The translations under genes and the position numbers were made by a program. The notes under the pieces were generated by a model that saw nothing but the letters and a program-made list of their open reading frames with translations, ran no database searches and was not told the DNA's origin. Source: CAZGNZ01 sp964527215 (GTDB lineage: Bacteria; Fidelibacterota; Marinisomatia; SCGC-AAA003-L08; JACNLC01). Taken from it: 64,000 nucleotides of DNA. Every line of letters starts with the position of its first letter. The first letter of the stretch is position 1. Where the stretch lies: positions 5,511 to 69,510 of the forward strand of contig CAZGNZ010000021.1 of NCBI GenBank assembly GCA_964527215.1, written 5' to 3'. Of this stretch, positions 63,916-64,000 are shown in pieces.

Positions 63916-64000
63916 ATGATGGATCTGCTCAATTCGACAGCGTTATACTCGAAAAATGTTCTCAACGTACTGTCCAGTACGATTTCACTCATTTTTCTTC
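63916..64000. repeat. Second intergenic element, partial at window end
   Basis: GATGATGGATCTGCTCAATT, then GACAGCGT, resembles 42216-42243. It is followed by TGTTCTCAACG and the perfect inverted repeat GTACTGTCCAGTAC, matched at 42279-42307 by TGTTCTCATTG and CACTGTCCGAAACAGTG. The stretch 63675-64000 has no gene. Confidence 0.65.

Overview
The window reads as a chromosome segment of a bacterium of the FCB superphylum, most likely Candidatus Marinimicrobia (Neomarinimicrobiota, SAR406) or a close relative such as Calditrichota. This is inferred from three protein traits: large secreted proteins ending in a YPNPFNP-type sorting tail (type IX secretion), many dockerin-like GDVNxD repeats, and Cys-rich CTDxxAxNYxPxAxxDDGSC repeats. 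A DUF3098 protein and a NagB of the type usually fused to a PIG-L deacetylase fit the same group. I see no insertion sequence, prophage, CRISPR array or rRNA. One tRNA gene (Asp, GTC) is present.

Layout. 1-4.9 kb, minus strand: edge-truncated NagB-like deaminase, SGNH hydrolase, NYN/OST-HTH putative RNase, and a tightly coupled ABC-type ATPase plus DUF4276/TOPRIM-like pair that resembles a defence module. 5.2-9 kb, plus strand: secreted GH18-dockerin protein, NAD-dependent epimerase, DUF523-DUF1722 protein. 9-11.7 kb, minus strand: secreted Ntn-hydrolase, outer-membrane barrel-like protein, tRNA-Asp and an overlapping DUF3098 gene. 11.8-15.8 kb, plus strand: mltG, uvrD/pcrA, a Fur-family regulator and a 52-residue membrane Cys-rich peptide translationally coupled to it. 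16-24.9 kb: a 2929-residue, cysteine-rich secreted protein with nine cohesin-like modules, seven of them in an almost perfect 744-bp tandem array. 25-26.9 kb: cysE-cysK (cysteine synthesis). 27-33.1 kb, minus strand: AAA+/DUF4384 protein, secreted beta-helix-dockerin protein and TPR-CHAT protease. 33.5-38 kb: a 1480-residue secreted protein with four copies of an unrecognised module, one cohesin-like module, one dockerin and a sorting tail. 38.4-42 kb: VKOR-thioredoxin fusion, thioredoxin-reductase-like flavoprotein and DUF547 protein. 42.4-60 kb: signalling genes (two TPR histidine kinases, TPR-Fis protein, TPR-diguanylate cyclase, membrane histidine kinase with OmpR-type regulator) mixed with small and large secreted proteins, including a duplicated two-gene unit. 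60.2-63.7 kb: secreted CotH-kinase/lamin-tail/dockerin protein.

How it may work together. Five proteins carry dockerin-like repeats and two carry cohesin-like modules. The multi-cohesin protein has a surface-anchoring tail and no dockerin, while three dockerin proteins have no sorting tail of their own. This is the logic of a scaffoldin with clients, here tied to type IX secretion; it is a hypothesis. The disulfide enzymes (VKOR-Trx, TrxR-like) and cysteine biosynthesis (cysE-cysK next to the giant gene) fit a heavy demand for cysteine and disulfides in exported proteins. The TPR signalling proteins share one sensor-plus-linker design with exchangeable outputs. Short palindromic elements recur between genes from 42 kb to the end of the window.
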